A stretch of DNA of 64,000 bases from an uncultured Haliea sp. (GTDB lineage Bacteria; Pseudomonadota; Gammaproteobacteria; Pseudomonadales; Halieaceae), in the NCBI GenBank assembly GCA_947258585.1, contig CAMYIZ010000038.1, positions 24,751 through 88,750 on the forward strand. The letters run 5' to 3'. Positions 54,000 through 62,646 of the stretch are shown here, piece by piece (the stretch's first letter is position 1; each line of letters starts with the position of its first letter). The position numbers and the translations under genes were made by a program. A model generated the notes under the pieces. The model was given only the letters and a program-made list of their open reading frames with translations. It was not told the DNA's origin and searched no databases.

Positions 54000-54230
54000 G
54001 CGGGGTGTCTCCTCGGGATAGGTGTGCGAATGGGATCATCTTAAGCGGCTTTCTTCGACAGGCACAGGGTCGGGCCCCAGAAGGGCTGGCGTTGGTATAA
54101 ACAGGGAAACCCCCGCTCACTTGCCTGCGGATGATCAGAAATGTCACTGGCAGTTGCTGCATTGGGTCATTGAGCCGCAACCGGCGCTGATGAATACTCC
54201 GGGTTACCTACAGGCAGGGAGCGTCGGCAC

Positions 54231-54686
54231 ATGGTGGCTGCGGAATTACTGAGTCAGCACTTCGAACTGGGCTTTACCTATACCCGCTCCACCGGTCCGG
54301 TGGTGGGCAAGTTCCTCACCGGCCTGCGCGAGGGCAGGGTATACGGCGTTCGCGGCAGCGATGGCCGGGTGCTGGTGCCGCCGGCCGAATACGACCCCCT
54401 GACCGGCGCGGCGCTGGGGGAGTTCGTGGAAGTGGGCCAGCAGGGACGCCTGCTGAGCTGGTGCTGGGTCAGCGAGCCCCGGGAAGCCCACCATCTGCAG
54501 CAGCCCTTTGCCTGGGCCATGGTGCAGCTGGACGGTGCCGATGTGGCCATGATCCATTACCTCGAGGCCCCTTCCGCGGAGGCCATCCGCAGCGGCGCCC
54601 GGGTGGGCATCAGCTGGGCCGCAGAGCGCGAGGGTTTCATTACCGATATTCGCTGTTTCACCCTGCTGGAAGGAGCCGCGCCATGA
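54231..54686 (+). CDS. DUF35-type OB-fold protein without zinc ribbon
   Basis: A 151-aa protein starting at the ATG at 54231, preceded by GGGAG. The fold pattern resembles the OB domain of DUF35/ChsH2-type partners: GKFLTGLREGRVYGVRG, VLVPPAEYDP, GEFVEVGQQGRLLSWCWV and a C-terminal GARVGISWA. The pair of CxxC motifs that normally opens the family is missing. Its stop overlaps the next gene, a full DUF35 protein, by ATGA, so the two probably form one complex. Confidence 0.75.
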   Translation: MVAAELLSQHFELGFTYTRSTGPVVGKFLTGLREGRVYGVRGSDGRVLVPPAEYDPLTGAALGEFVEVGQQGRLLSWCWVSEPREAHHLQQPFAWAMVQLDGADVAMIHYLEAPSAEAIRSGARVGISWAAEREGFITDIRCFTLLEGAAP

Positions 54687-55198
54687 GCGAGCCGCTGGCC
54701 GATGTCACCGGCATCAAGGCCCCCGTTTATCTCAAGTACCGGTTTACTGCCGGCAGCGCGCCGGCACGATTCCTGTGCCGTCTCAAGGAGGGTGTGCTGA
54801 CCGGCCAGCGCTGCCCCCGTTGCAGCAATGTCTACATCCCGCCGCGGGGCTCCTGCCCCGCCTGCGGCGTGCCCACCGAGGACGAAGTGGTGCTCTCGGA
54901 CAAGGGCACCATCCAGTCCTTCACGATCGTCTCGATTCCGATCCCCGGCAACCCCATCCAGCCGCCCTACGTGGTGGCCAATATCGTCCCGGACGGCGCC
55001 AATATTTCCTTCATCCACCTGCTCAGCGAGTGCGTCAACGAGGAGGTGCATATTGGCCAGCGGGTACAGGCGCTGTGGAAGCCGGCGGAGGAGTGGGGTC
55101 ACGCAATGGACAATATTCGCTACTTCCGGCCGCTCGACGAGCCGGATGTGCCAGTGGAACGGATTGGCAAGCTGCCGGTCACCGGGCTGGAGGGCTGA
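54683..55198 (+). CDS. DUF35 Zn-ribbon/OB-fold protein
   Basis: A 171-aa DUF35 protein. The rubredoxin-like zinc ribbon is CPRC...CPAC (QRCPRCSNVYIPPRGSCPACG), followed by an OB-fold (GTIQSFTIVSIPIPGNP, PPYVVANIV). Such proteins bind acyl-CoA and partner with thiolase-like enzymes, for example in steroid side-chain aldol cleavage. It overlaps the previous gene and is followed 3 bp later by a thiolase-like gene. Confidence 0.88.
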   Translation: MSEPLADVTGIKAPVYLKYRFTAGSAPARFLCRLKEGVLTGQRCPRCSNVYIPPRGSCPACGVPTEDEVVLSDKGTIQSFTIVSIPIPGNPIQPPYVVANIVPDGANISFIHLLSECVNEEVHIGQRVQALWKPAEEWGHAMDNIRYFRPLDEPDVPVERIGKLPVTGLEG

Positions 55199-55201
55199 GC
55201 C

Positions 55202-56260
55202 GTGCGTGAGATTGCCGTCGTCGCCTACAGCCAGTCGCCCTGTGTCGCCGATGCGGGAGCGACCAATGAAGTTGAATTGATCATGCCCCAGCTGCAGGCC
55301 GTTTACAGCCAACTGGGGCTGGCCAGCGCCCAGGATGTCGATTTCGTCTGCTCCGGTAGCTGCGACTACCTGCAGGGTGCCGCCTTTGCCTTTGTGGCGG
55401 GGGTGGACGCGCTGGGCGCAGTACCGCCAATCAAGGAGTCCCATGTCGAGATGGATGCGGCCTGGGCCCTGTACGAGGCGATCCTCAAGATACGCATGGG
55501 TCACGCCGACTCCGCCCTGATCTACGGCTTTGGCAAGTCCTCCCCGGGAGAGCTCCCGATTGTCCTGTCCCAGCGCCTGGACCCCTATTACCTGGCGCCG
55601 CTGTGGCTGGATACGGTGTCGCTGGCGGCGCTGCAGGCGCGGCTGCTGCTGGACCAGGACCTGGTCAGCGAGCGCGACATGGCAGCGGTGGTGGCGCGCT
55701 CCCGGCGCAACGCCATGGACAACCCCCTGGCCCAGCTGGCGGGAGAATTCAGCATCGAGGAACTGTTGGCGGAGGAGCATTTCGTAGCCCCGCTGCGACG
55801 CGCCGACTGCTGCCCGGTATCCGATGGTGCGGCGGCGATGGTCATCGCCACGGTGGAGCAGGCGCGGGCCTGGGGCGCGCCCTACGCGCGCATTACCGGC
55901 ATCGACCAGCGTATCGAGAATCACAACCCCTGCCTGCGCGACCTGACGGATTCGGTGTCCACCCGCCAGGCGGCGGCCGCCGCAGGTGTCCATCGGGGGC
56001 CGGTGGATGTGGCGGAGATTTATGCGCCCTTCAGCCACCAGGAGATTCTCCTGACACGGGCCCTGGGGCTGGACGACAGCACGCTGGTCAACCCGGGCGG
56101 TGGGGTGCTCGCGGGCAACCTGATGATGGCTTCCGGCCTGTCCCGGGTAGGCGAGGTGTTCCGCCGCATTGTCGATGGCAAGGCCGGGCGCGGCGTGGCC
56201 CATGCCACCAGCGGTCCCTGCCTGCAACACAACCTGGTGGCTGTTCTGGAGGGTGCGTAA
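55202..56260 (+). CDS. thiolase-like protein lacking the catalytic Cys
   Basis: A 352-aa SCP2-thiolase/lipid-transfer-like protein starting at a GTG. It has CPVSDGAAAMVIATVEQA, VDVAEIYAPFSHQEIL, NPGGGVLAGN and a C-terminal ATSGPCLQHN. At the position of the thiolase nucleophile (usually CASG), the sequence is ESHVEMDAAW, with no Cys. It is therefore probably not a true thiolase; Ltp2-like retro-aldolase activity with the DUF35 proteins is inferred. Confidence 0.82.
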   Translation: MREIAVVAYSQSPCVADAGATNEVELIMPQLQAVYSQLGLASAQDVDFVCSGSCDYLQGAAFAFVAGVDALGAVPPIKESHVEMDAAWALYEAILKIRMGHADSALIYGFGKSSPGELPIVLSQRLDPYYLAPLWLDTVSLAALQARLLLDQDLVSERDMAAVVARSRRNAMDNPLAQLAGEFSIEELLAEEHFVAPLRRADCCPVSDGAAAMVIATVEQARAWGAPYARITGIDQRIENHNPCLRDLTDSVSTRQAAAAAGVHRGPVDVAEIYAPFSHQEILLTRALGLDDSTLVNPGGGVLAGNLMMASGLSRVGEVFRRIVDGKAGRGVAHATSGPCLQHNLVAVLEGA

Positions 56261-57420
56261 TGGCGGAAAGGGCTGCAGTGGTCGGTATCGGCCAGACCCG
56301 GTATAAAACCCGTCGCAATGATGTCTCGATTGCGGGCTTGCTGCGGGAAGCGGTGGATCGCGCTCTCGAGGATGCGGATGTCAGCTTCGCCGACATCGAC
56401 GCGGTTATCATCGGCAAGGCCCCGGACATGTTCGAGGGCGTGATCATGCCCGAGAGTTATCTGGCGGACGCGCTGGGCGCCATGGGCAAGCCCATGCTGC
56501 GGGTGCATACCGCCGGTTCTGTGGGCGGATCCACCGCGATCGTGGCGGCCTCGCATGTGCAGAGCGGCACGTTCAAGCGGGTGTTGACCGTTACCTTCGA
56601 AAAGCAGTCCGAGTCCAACGCCATGTGGGCGCTGTCCACCCCACAGCCGTTTTCGGTGCACCTCAACGCCGGCGCCGGGGGCTACTTTGCGCCCATTATC
56701 CGTGAGTATATCCGCCGCTCGGGGGCGCCGGATGACGTCGGTATCAAGGTCGCGGTGAAAGATCGTCGCCACGGCGCCCGCAATCCACTGGCGCACCTGC
56801 AGCTGCCCGATATTACCGAACAGGAAGTCCGCGATTCGATGATGCTGTGGGATCCGCTGCGCTTTCTCGAGGCCTGCCCGTCCTCCGACGGAGCCTGCGC
56901 GATGGTGATTGCGGCGGAAGACAGCATCACCGGCAGCAAGCCCCCGGCGTGGATTCGCGGCGTGGCGATGCGCTCCGAGCCCACCATGTACGCGGGTCGG
57001 GAGGAAGTGAATCCACAGGCGGGGCGGGACTGCGCGGCGGATGTCTATGCCCAGGCCGGTATTACCAACCCGCGCAGGGACCTGGACTGCGCGGAAATCT
57101 ACGTGCCGTTCAGCTGGTACGAGCCCATGTGGCTGGAAAACCTCGGCTTCGCTGCCGAGGGCGAGGGCTGGAAGCTCACCCTGGAGGGCGCAACCTCGCT
57201 GGATGCCGGCGGCGATATACCCTGGAACTGTTCCGGCGGCGTTTTGTCTTCCAATCCGATAGGCGCTTCCGGCATGATCCGGTTTGCGGAGGCGGCGCGG
57301 CAGGTGCGCGGCGACGCCGGTGCGCACCAGGTCGATGGAGCGCGCCTCGCAATGGGCCACGCCTACGGCGGCGGCGCCCAGTTCTTTGCCATGTGGATTG
57401 TCGGCGCCGACAAGGGCTGA
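56260..57420 (+). CDS. second thiolase-like protein lacking the catalytic Cys
   Basis: A 386-aa SCP2-thiolase-like protein whose ATG overlaps the previous stop (TAATG). It starts AAVVGIGQTRYKTRR and has LDCAEIYVPFSWYEPM, GGVLSSNPIGASGM and HAYGGGAQFFAMW. The nucleophile position reads RVHTAGSVGGS, again without Cys. The tandem arrangement suggests a heteromer with the preceding gene product. Confidence 0.82.
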   Translation: MAERAAVVGIGQTRYKTRRNDVSIAGLLREAVDRALEDADVSFADIDAVIIGKAPDMFEGVIMPESYLADALGAMGKPMLRVHTAGSVGGSTAIVAASHVQSGTFKRVLTVTFEKQSESNAMWALSTPQPFSVHLNAGAGGYFAPIIREYIRRSGAPDDVGIKVAVKDRRHGARNPLAHLQLPDITEQEVRDSMMLWDPLRFLEACPSSDGACAMVIAAEDSITGSKPPAWIRGVAMRSEPTMYAGREEVNPQAGRDCAADVYAQAGITNPRRDLDCAEIYVPFSWYEPMWLENLGFAAEGEGWKLTLEGATSLDAGGDIPWNCSGGVLSSNPIGASGMIRFAEAARQVRGDAGAHQVDGARLAMGHAYGGGAQFFAMWIVGADKG

Positions 57421-57452
57421 CCCGCCCCGGCAACATTCGAGGAGACAGCTGC

Positions 57453-59081
57453 ATGGCAAGACATTTCAATATCGCTGACATGTTCGAGCTGGTGGCGGAC
57501 AAGGTGCCGGAGCGCACGGCACTGGTCTGCGGGGCCCAGCGCGCCACCTACGCCGAGCTGGATCAACGCGCCAACGCCCTGGCGCATTTCCTGCGCGAGC
57601 ACGGGGTGGGTGCGGGAGACCATGTTGGCCTCTATCTCTATAACTGTAATGAGTACCTCGAAGGCATGCTGGCCTGCTTCAAGCTGCGCGCCGTGCCTAT
57701 CAACATCAATTACCGCTACGTCGAAGAGGAGCTGTCCTATATCTTCAACAACGCGAACCTGGTGGCCTGTATCCACCACCGGGAGTTCGCGCCCCATATC
57801 GCGGCGGTGCACGCCGCGTCCCCGGCGCTGACGACACTGGTGTATGTGGACGATGACAGCGCTGCGGATGCGGCCACCATCCACAGCACGGGCTATGAGG
57901 ACGCGCTGGCCGGGCGCAGCAGGGCGAGGGACTTCCCCGAGCGCGCGGACGACGACCTTTTCATTCTCTACACCGGCGGCACCACGGGCATGCCCAAGGG
58001 CGTGATGTGGCCGCACAAGGCCGTGTTTCATGCGGCCATGGGTGGGGGCGGCTACTTTCACCCGGACGGTGTCATCACTGAACCGGAACAGATCGCCGAG
58101 CGCGTCGGCGACTTTGCGATTGTCGGTATCGCCCTGGCGCCCCTGATGCACGGCGCCTGCTGGTGGTACGCCTGCATCCAGCTGCTGTCCGGCAATGTAC
58201 TGGTACTCAATCCGGCGCACCATCTCGTGGGCGAGGAGGTCTGGGATATTGTCGAGCGGGAAAAGGTCAACTCCATCACCATCGTCGGTGATGCCATGGC
58301 GGTGCCGCTGCTGGATGCGCTGGAGGCCAACCCGGGGCGCTGGGACCTGAGCTCGGTGTTCGCCGTCGGGTCCGGCGGCGCGGTGTTTTCCGCCAGCAAG
58401 CAGGAGGCGTTCCGGCGTCAGCTGCCAAATATCATGATCCGCAACAGCTTTGGTTCCTCCGAGTCCGGCGCCATGGGCGCCGACAGCGGCGGCAAGGCGG
58501 GCCAGGGCTTGGGCAATGTCGTTCGCGACCCTTTCATGTCGGTTCTCGGGGAGGCGGAGGACGGCAGCCACTTCCACGTGGCGCCGGGGTCCAGGGGGAT
58601 ATTTGCCCGCAGTGGCCACATTCCCATCGGCTACTACAACGACCCGGAGAAAACCGCAAAGACCTTTGTCCCGGTGGACGGCAGGACCTGGCTGCTGACC
58701 GGCGACGAGGCGCAGCTGGAGGAGGACGGCAGCATCACTGTCTACGGTCGCGGCTCCAACTGCATCAACAGCGGCGGCGAGAAAATCTTTCCGGAGGAGG
58801 TGGAGCAGGCCCTGAAAAATCACCCGGCAGTTTTCGACTGCCTGGTGGTCGCGACGCCGGATGAGCGCCTGGGCAGCAGGGTGTCCGCGGTGGTCGCTAC
58901 CCGGGGCAACCAGGCCATCAGCCTGCAGGCCCTGCAGGAGGAGGCCCGCAAGCATATCGCCGGCTACAAGGTGCCGCGAGAGCTGCACATCGTGGCCGAG
59001 GTGCCGCGTGCGCCCAGTGGCAAGCCCGCCTATCCCAAGGCCCTGGACATCGCCCTGTCGGGGCGCTACCGGGTAGACTAG
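57453..59081 (+). CDS. acyl-CoA synthetase (AMP-forming)
   Basis: A 542-aa ANL-superfamily ligase starting at the ATG at 57453 behind GAGGAGACAGCTGC. Its P-loop is LYTGGTTGMPKGVMW. Other core motifs are NSFGSSESGAMG, LLTGDEAQLEEDG, GRGSNCINSGGEKIFPEEVE and the catalytic Lys of A10, APSGKPAYPK. It activates a carboxylic acid to its CoA thioester. Being at the centre of the thiolase-like/crotonase operon, it probably primes the pathway's substrate. Confidence 0.92.
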   Translation: MARHFNIADMFELVADKVPERTALVCGAQRATYAELDQRANALAHFLREHGVGAGDHVGLYLYNCNEYLEGMLACFKLRAVPININYRYVEEELSYIFNNANLVACIHHREFAPHIAAVHAASPALTTLVYVDDDSAADAATIHSTGYEDALAGRSRARDFPERADDDLFILYTGGTTGMPKGVMWPHKAVFHAAMGGGGYFHPDGVITEPEQIAERVGDFAIVGIALAPLMHGACWWYACIQLLSGNVLVLNPAHHLVGEEVWDIVEREKVNSITIVGDAMAVPLLDALEANPGRWDLSSVFAVGSGGAVFSASKQEAFRRQLPNIMIRNSFGSSESGAMGADSGGKAGQGLGNVVRDPFMSVLGEAEDGSHFHVAPGSRGIFARSGHIPIGYYNDPEKTAKTFVPVDGRTWLLTGDEAQLEEDGSITVYGRGSNCINSGGEKIFPEEVEQALKNHPAVFDCLVVATPDERLGSRVSAVVATRGNQAISLQALQEEARKHIAGYKVPRELHIVAEVPRAPSGKPAYPKALDIALSGRYRVD

Positions 59082-59096
59082 CGAGGAGCAGACCCC

Positions 59097-59915
59097 GTGC
59101 AAGAACTCGATATCAGCACCCCCAGCTGCCTGGTGCAGCAGGAGGAAGGCGTCCTGGTGGTGACCCTGAACCGCCCGGAGGCAAAGAACGCCTTCAATCC
59201 CGCCATGCTGCTGGGCCTGTACCGGGCCTGGCGTCGGCTGGAGGATGACAGCGACCTGCGTTGCGCCATTCTCACTGCCAACGGCAACACCTTCTGTGCG
59301 GGCATGGACCTCAAGGCCGGCGCCGATGGCGACCACGGCGCCAGTGAGGAATTCATGGCCCTGATGGGTGAAGTGCCCAACCTGCACTGGCAGGCACTGC
59401 TGCGGGACAATCGGCCCAACAAGCCGCTGATCCTGGCGGTGGAGGGCTACGCCCTGGCCGGGGGGACCGAGATTCTGCAGGGCACTGATATTCGCATCGC
59501 GGCGGACAACGCCATTTTCGGTGTCACCGAGGTCGCCCGCGGCCTCTATCCCATGGGCGGCTCCACTGTGCGCCTGCGGCGGCAGATTCCCTACTGCCTG
59601 GCGGCGGAGATGCTGCTCTGCGGTGAACATGTGAGCGCGCAGCAGGCGCTGGACTGGGGCCTGGTCAATCGTCTGGTGCCCCCCGGACAGGCCCTGGCAG
59701 TGGCGCGGGAGTACGCCGCGAGGATTTGCGCCAACGCTCCACTCGCGGTGGCGGCGGTGACCCGTTCCCTGCGCGAACACCAGGAGTGCATGGCCGAGGA
59801 TGAGGCCATGCTGGCCTCGGATAGCCTGGCGGGGCCGGTGTTTGCCTCGGCCGATGCGAAAGAAGGCATGCGCGCCTTCCGGGACAAGCGGCCGGCGCAG
59901 TTCCGCGGCGAATAG
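59097..59915 (+). CDS. enoyl-CoA hydratase/isomerase (crotonase)
   Basis: A 272-aa crotonase starting at a GTG with AGGAG 8 nt upstream. It has VVTLNRPEAKNAFN, the oxyanion-hole segments AILTANGNTFCAGMDLKAG and VEGYALAGGTEILQG, then VTEVARGLYPMGGS. The C-terminal third is trimerising. Spacing of 15 bp from the ligase gene supports cotranscription. Hydratase or isomerase cannot be decided. Confidence 0.9.
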   Translation: MQELDISTPSCLVQQEEGVLVVTLNRPEAKNAFNPAMLLGLYRAWRRLEDDSDLRCAILTANGNTFCAGMDLKAGADGDHGASEEFMALMGEVPNLHWQALLRDNRPNKPLILAVEGYALAGGTEILQGTDIRIAADNAIFGVTEVARGLYPMGGSTVRLRRQIPYCLAAEMLLCGEHVSAQQALDWGLVNRLVPPGQALAVAREYAARICANAPLAVAAVTRSLREHQECMAEDEAMLASDSLAGPVFASADAKEGMRAFRDKRPAQFRGE

Positions 59916-60006
59916 CGTCCCGCGACCAGGGCCCGCCGCCGCGACGCTGGCCCGCCAGGGCCGCGCTGGGCATAATGACCGCTCACTCGATTCAGGATCC
60001 CGTTCA

Positions 60007-60681
60007 ATGCCCGACCACGCCACCGCCTTCAGCACTGTCGTTCGCGAGCGTCGCTCCCTGCGCGCCTTTCTCCCCGACCCGCTTTCACCTGCGGAACTGC
60101 AGGCCATTTTCGAGGAGGCGGCCCGCGCGCCGAGCAACTGCAATACCCAGCCCTGGGTCGTGCACGTGGTGTCAGGGAGCAAATTGGAACAGCTGCGCGA
60201 GACCCTGCCGGGGGAGTTCCTGGCGGGGCGGATCAGCATGGATTTTCCCTACGACGGCACTTACCAGGGCGTCTACAAAAACCGCCAGTACGCCTCCGCG
60301 CAGGCACTGTATTCTGCCATGGGCATCCCGCGGGAAGACAAGGCCCGCCGGCAGGAAGCGTTCATGCGCAACTTCACCTTCTTTGACGCGCCCCACGTTG
60401 CTTTCCTCTTCCTGCCCGAGCCTTTTGGCCTGCGGGAAGCCTGCGACCTGGGCATGTTCGCGCAGACCCTGATGCTGGCCCTGACCGCCCGCGGCCTAGG
60501 CTCCTGCCCGCAGACCGCGCTGGGTTTCCAGGCGGACCAGCTGCGCGCCGCGCTGCAGGTGGACCCCTCCCACAAGCTGATGTTCGGCATATCCTTCGGC
60601 CACCCGGACCCCGGCGCGGCTGCCAACAACTGCGTCACCGAGCGTGCGTCGCTGGATGACTTTGTCATCTTCCACAGCTGA
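60007..60681 (+). CDS. nitroreductase family flavoprotein
   Basis: A 224-aa FMN-dependent nitroreductase-like protein starting at the ATG at 60007. The family motif RERRSLRAFLPDPLS is followed by ARAPSNCNTQPWVVHVV and a late GLGSCPQTALGF. These enzymes reduce nitro groups, quinones or enones with NAD(P)H. It lies 91 bp after the first crotonase and 10 bp before the second, inside the same catabolic run. Confidence 0.88.
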   Translation: MPDHATAFSTVVRERRSLRAFLPDPLSPAELQAIFEEAARAPSNCNTQPWVVHVVSGSKLEQLRETLPGEFLAGRISMDFPYDGTYQGVYKNRQYASAQALYSAMGIPREDKARRQEAFMRNFTFFDAPHVAFLFLPEPFGLREACDLGMFAQTLMLALTARGLGSCPQTALGFQADQLRAALQVDPSHKLMFGISFGHPDPGAAANNCVTERASLDDFVIFHS

Positions 60682-60691
60682 GGACAGCGCG

Positions 60692-61450
60692 ATGGAATCC
60701 GTACTTTTGCAGGAACAGCACGGCCGCGTGCGGGTGCTGACGCTGAACCGGCCGGCCAAGAAGAATGCGATCAACGACGCCCTGTGGATTGCCATCCGCG
60801 AGGCGTTCACCGCGGCGGCGGAAGATCCCCAGGTCGCCTGTGTACTGTTGACCGGCGCTGGCGACAGTTTCAGTGCCGGCGTCGACCTGGCGAGCTTTGG
60901 CGCAGCGCCGGGCGATGAACCGCATCCCTTCGAGAGCGCGGCCCGGGCGGTGGCTGCCTTTGACAAGCCGCTGGTTGCCGCGGCCAGGGGCGTTGCCGTT
61001 GGCGGCGGCGCCACCGTATTGTTCCATGCGGATATGGTCTACGCCGGCGAGAGTCTGCGCCTGCGGTTGCCGTTTGCCGCCCTGGGCCTGGTGCCGGAGT
61101 GGGCCAGCAGCTACATGCTGCAGGCCAACATCGGTGCCCAGCGTGCCGCAGAGCTGTTCTATACCGCTGACTGGATTGATGCGGCCAGAGCCCGGGAACT
61201 GGGCATCGTGGCGGAAGTGCTGCCGGATGCAGCGCTGCTCGAACACGCCCTGGCACGCGCCGAGGCCGTGGCCCAGTGGCCGGTGAGTTCCTTGCGCGAG
61301 ATCAAGCGCTGTCTGCGGATGCATCACGAACCAGGAATCAACGCTGCCTTTGTAGCCGAACAGGCAGCAATGGTGCGCCAGGCCGGCTCGGCGGATAACA
61401 TCGAGGCCCTGACCGCCTTGTTCGAGAAGCGCGCACCGCGTTTCAGCTGA
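60692..61450 (+). CDS. enoyl-CoA hydratase/isomerase (crotonase)
   Basis: A 252-aa crotonase starting at the ATG at 60692 (MESVLLQEQHGRVRV), with GAGGA upstream. Motifs are LTLNRPAKKNAIND, VLLTGAGDSFSAGVDLASF and AARGVAVGGGATVLFHADMV. The catalytic Glu of hydratases is not evident at the LPFAALGLVPEWASS segment, which is more like isomerases (ECI2 type). It is the last gene of the operon. Confidence 0.88.
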   Translation: MESVLLQEQHGRVRVLTLNRPAKKNAINDALWIAIREAFTAAAEDPQVACVLLTGAGDSFSAGVDLASFGAAPGDEPHPFESAARAVAAFDKPLVAAARGVAVGGGATVLFHADMVYAGESLRLRLPFAALGLVPEWASSYMLQANIGAQRAAELFYTADWIDAARARELGIVAEVLPDAALLEHALARAEAVAQWPVSSLREIKRCLRMHHEPGINAAFVAEQAAMVRQAGSADNIEALTALFEKRAPRFS

Positions 61451-61490
61451 TCTCCGCCCCCGTCCTGGCGCTAGAGCAACGGCGCCGGGT

Positions 61491-62603
61491 TCAGGGCTGG
61501 ACGAACTCGGTCACCATCAGGTTGAAACCGGAGAGGGCGTTGAAGCGTACTGGCGCGGACATCAGGCGCATCTGGCCGACGCCGAGGCGTTTGAGGATCT
61601 GCGCTCCGGTACCGATCACCCGATAGTTGCCCACACCGCCGGTGCTGCTGCCGGTGATGGCTGGCGGGTCGGGAAATTGCACCACATCGGCCAGCGCCTG
61701 TTCGACGGAGACGGACTGCCCGATAAGCACCAGCGCGCCGCAGCCATCAGCGGCGATGCGCTCCAGGGCGCGGCGGCAGGTCCAGCCCGGGGCCTGGTCC
61801 TTGATCACGGTGCCGATCACGTCGCGCAGCATGTTCACGGTCTGCACGCGAACGAGGGTGGCGGTGTCCTCCTGCAGGGCGCCCATGGTCAGGGCGTAGT
61901 GCAGGGTGTCGTCGATCAGGTCGCTGAAGGTGTGCAGCTGGAACTCGCCAAACTCCGTGCACACCGTCCTGGTGTCACTGAGCTCGATGGATTGTTCGTG
62001 CAGGGACCGGTACTCGATGAGGTCGGCGATGGTCCCCATGCGCAGGTCGTGACGTTCGGCAAACTCTTCCAGCTGCGGCCGCCGGGCCATGGTGCCATCT
62101 TCGTTCATGATCTCCACGATCAGGGCTGCGGGCTCGAATCCGGCCATCCGCGCCAGGTCCACGCCGGCCTCGGTGTGTCCGGCGCGGCGCAGGACACCGC
62201 CGGGCTTGGCAACCAGGGGGAAGATGTGCCCCGGCTGGATGATGTCCGCGGGCCTCGCTTGCGCTGCCACGGCTTTGCGCACGGTGTGCGCACGCTGGAC
62301 CGAGCTGATGCCCGGTCCCATGCGCTCAGCGGCGTCGATGGACACGGTGAAGTTGGTTTCATGCTGGGAGCGGTTGTCCCGCACCATCAGCGGCAGCTGC
62401 AGCTGCCGCGCTCGCGCCTCGGTGATCGGCATGCAGATCAGGCCGCAGGCCTCGCTGGAGAAAAAGGTGATAATCTCCGGGGTAACCGCTTCCGCGGCAA
62501 CAATGAGGTCGCCCTCGTTCTCACGGTCTTCGTCATCCATGAGAATGACCATCTTCCCGGCGCGAATGTCGTCGAGTATGTCGGGAATGCTGCTCAGTGC
62601 CAT
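61491..62603 (-). CDS. ribB: 3,4-dihydroxy-2-butanone-4-phosphate synthase with degenerate GCH II domain
   Basis: A 370-aa RibBA-like protein. The N-terminal RibB domain is intact: MDDEDRENEGDL (22-33) and the HTEAGVDLARMAG segment bind Mg2+ and ribulose-5-P. The C-terminal GTP cyclohydrolase II-like domain has lost the zinc cysteines: the segment TLVRVQTVNMLRDVIG stands where an SECLTGD...C-x-C motif is expected. The same layout is known in pseudomonad RibB. Only the RibB reaction is expected. It follows the thiolase gene by 43 bp. Confidence 0.9.
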   Translation of the reverse strand: MALSSIPDILDDIRAGKMVILMDDEDRENEGDLIVAAEAVTPEIITFFSSEACGLICMPITEARARQLQLPLMVRDNRSQHETNFTVSIDAAERMGPGISSVQRAHTVRKAVAAQARPADIIQPGHIFPLVAKPGGVLRRAGHTEAGVDLARMAGFEPAALIVEIMNEDGTMARRPQLEEFAERHDLRMGTIADLIEYRSLHEQSIELSDTRTVCTEFGEFQLHTFSDLIDDTLHYALTMGALQEDTATLVRVQTVNMLRDVIGTVIKDQAPGWTCRRALERIAADGCGALVLIGQSVSVEQALADVVQFPDPPAITGSSTGGVGNYRVIGTGAQILKRLGVGQMRLMSAPVRFNALSGFNLMVTEFVQP

Positions 62604-62646
62604 GGGGCGCCTCGGAGGTGGCGGGCGCGGGCCCGCCGCATGAGTA

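Noticed and set aside
57363..60239. 958-residue open frame antisense to the acyl-CoA operon
   Set aside because: It runs opposite three genes with strong family motifs and shows no recognisable domain.
62604..62646. FMN riboswitch upstream of ribB
   Set aside because: The gap to the upstream thiolase gene is only 43 bp, too short for an RFN element, and no conserved helices are visible.
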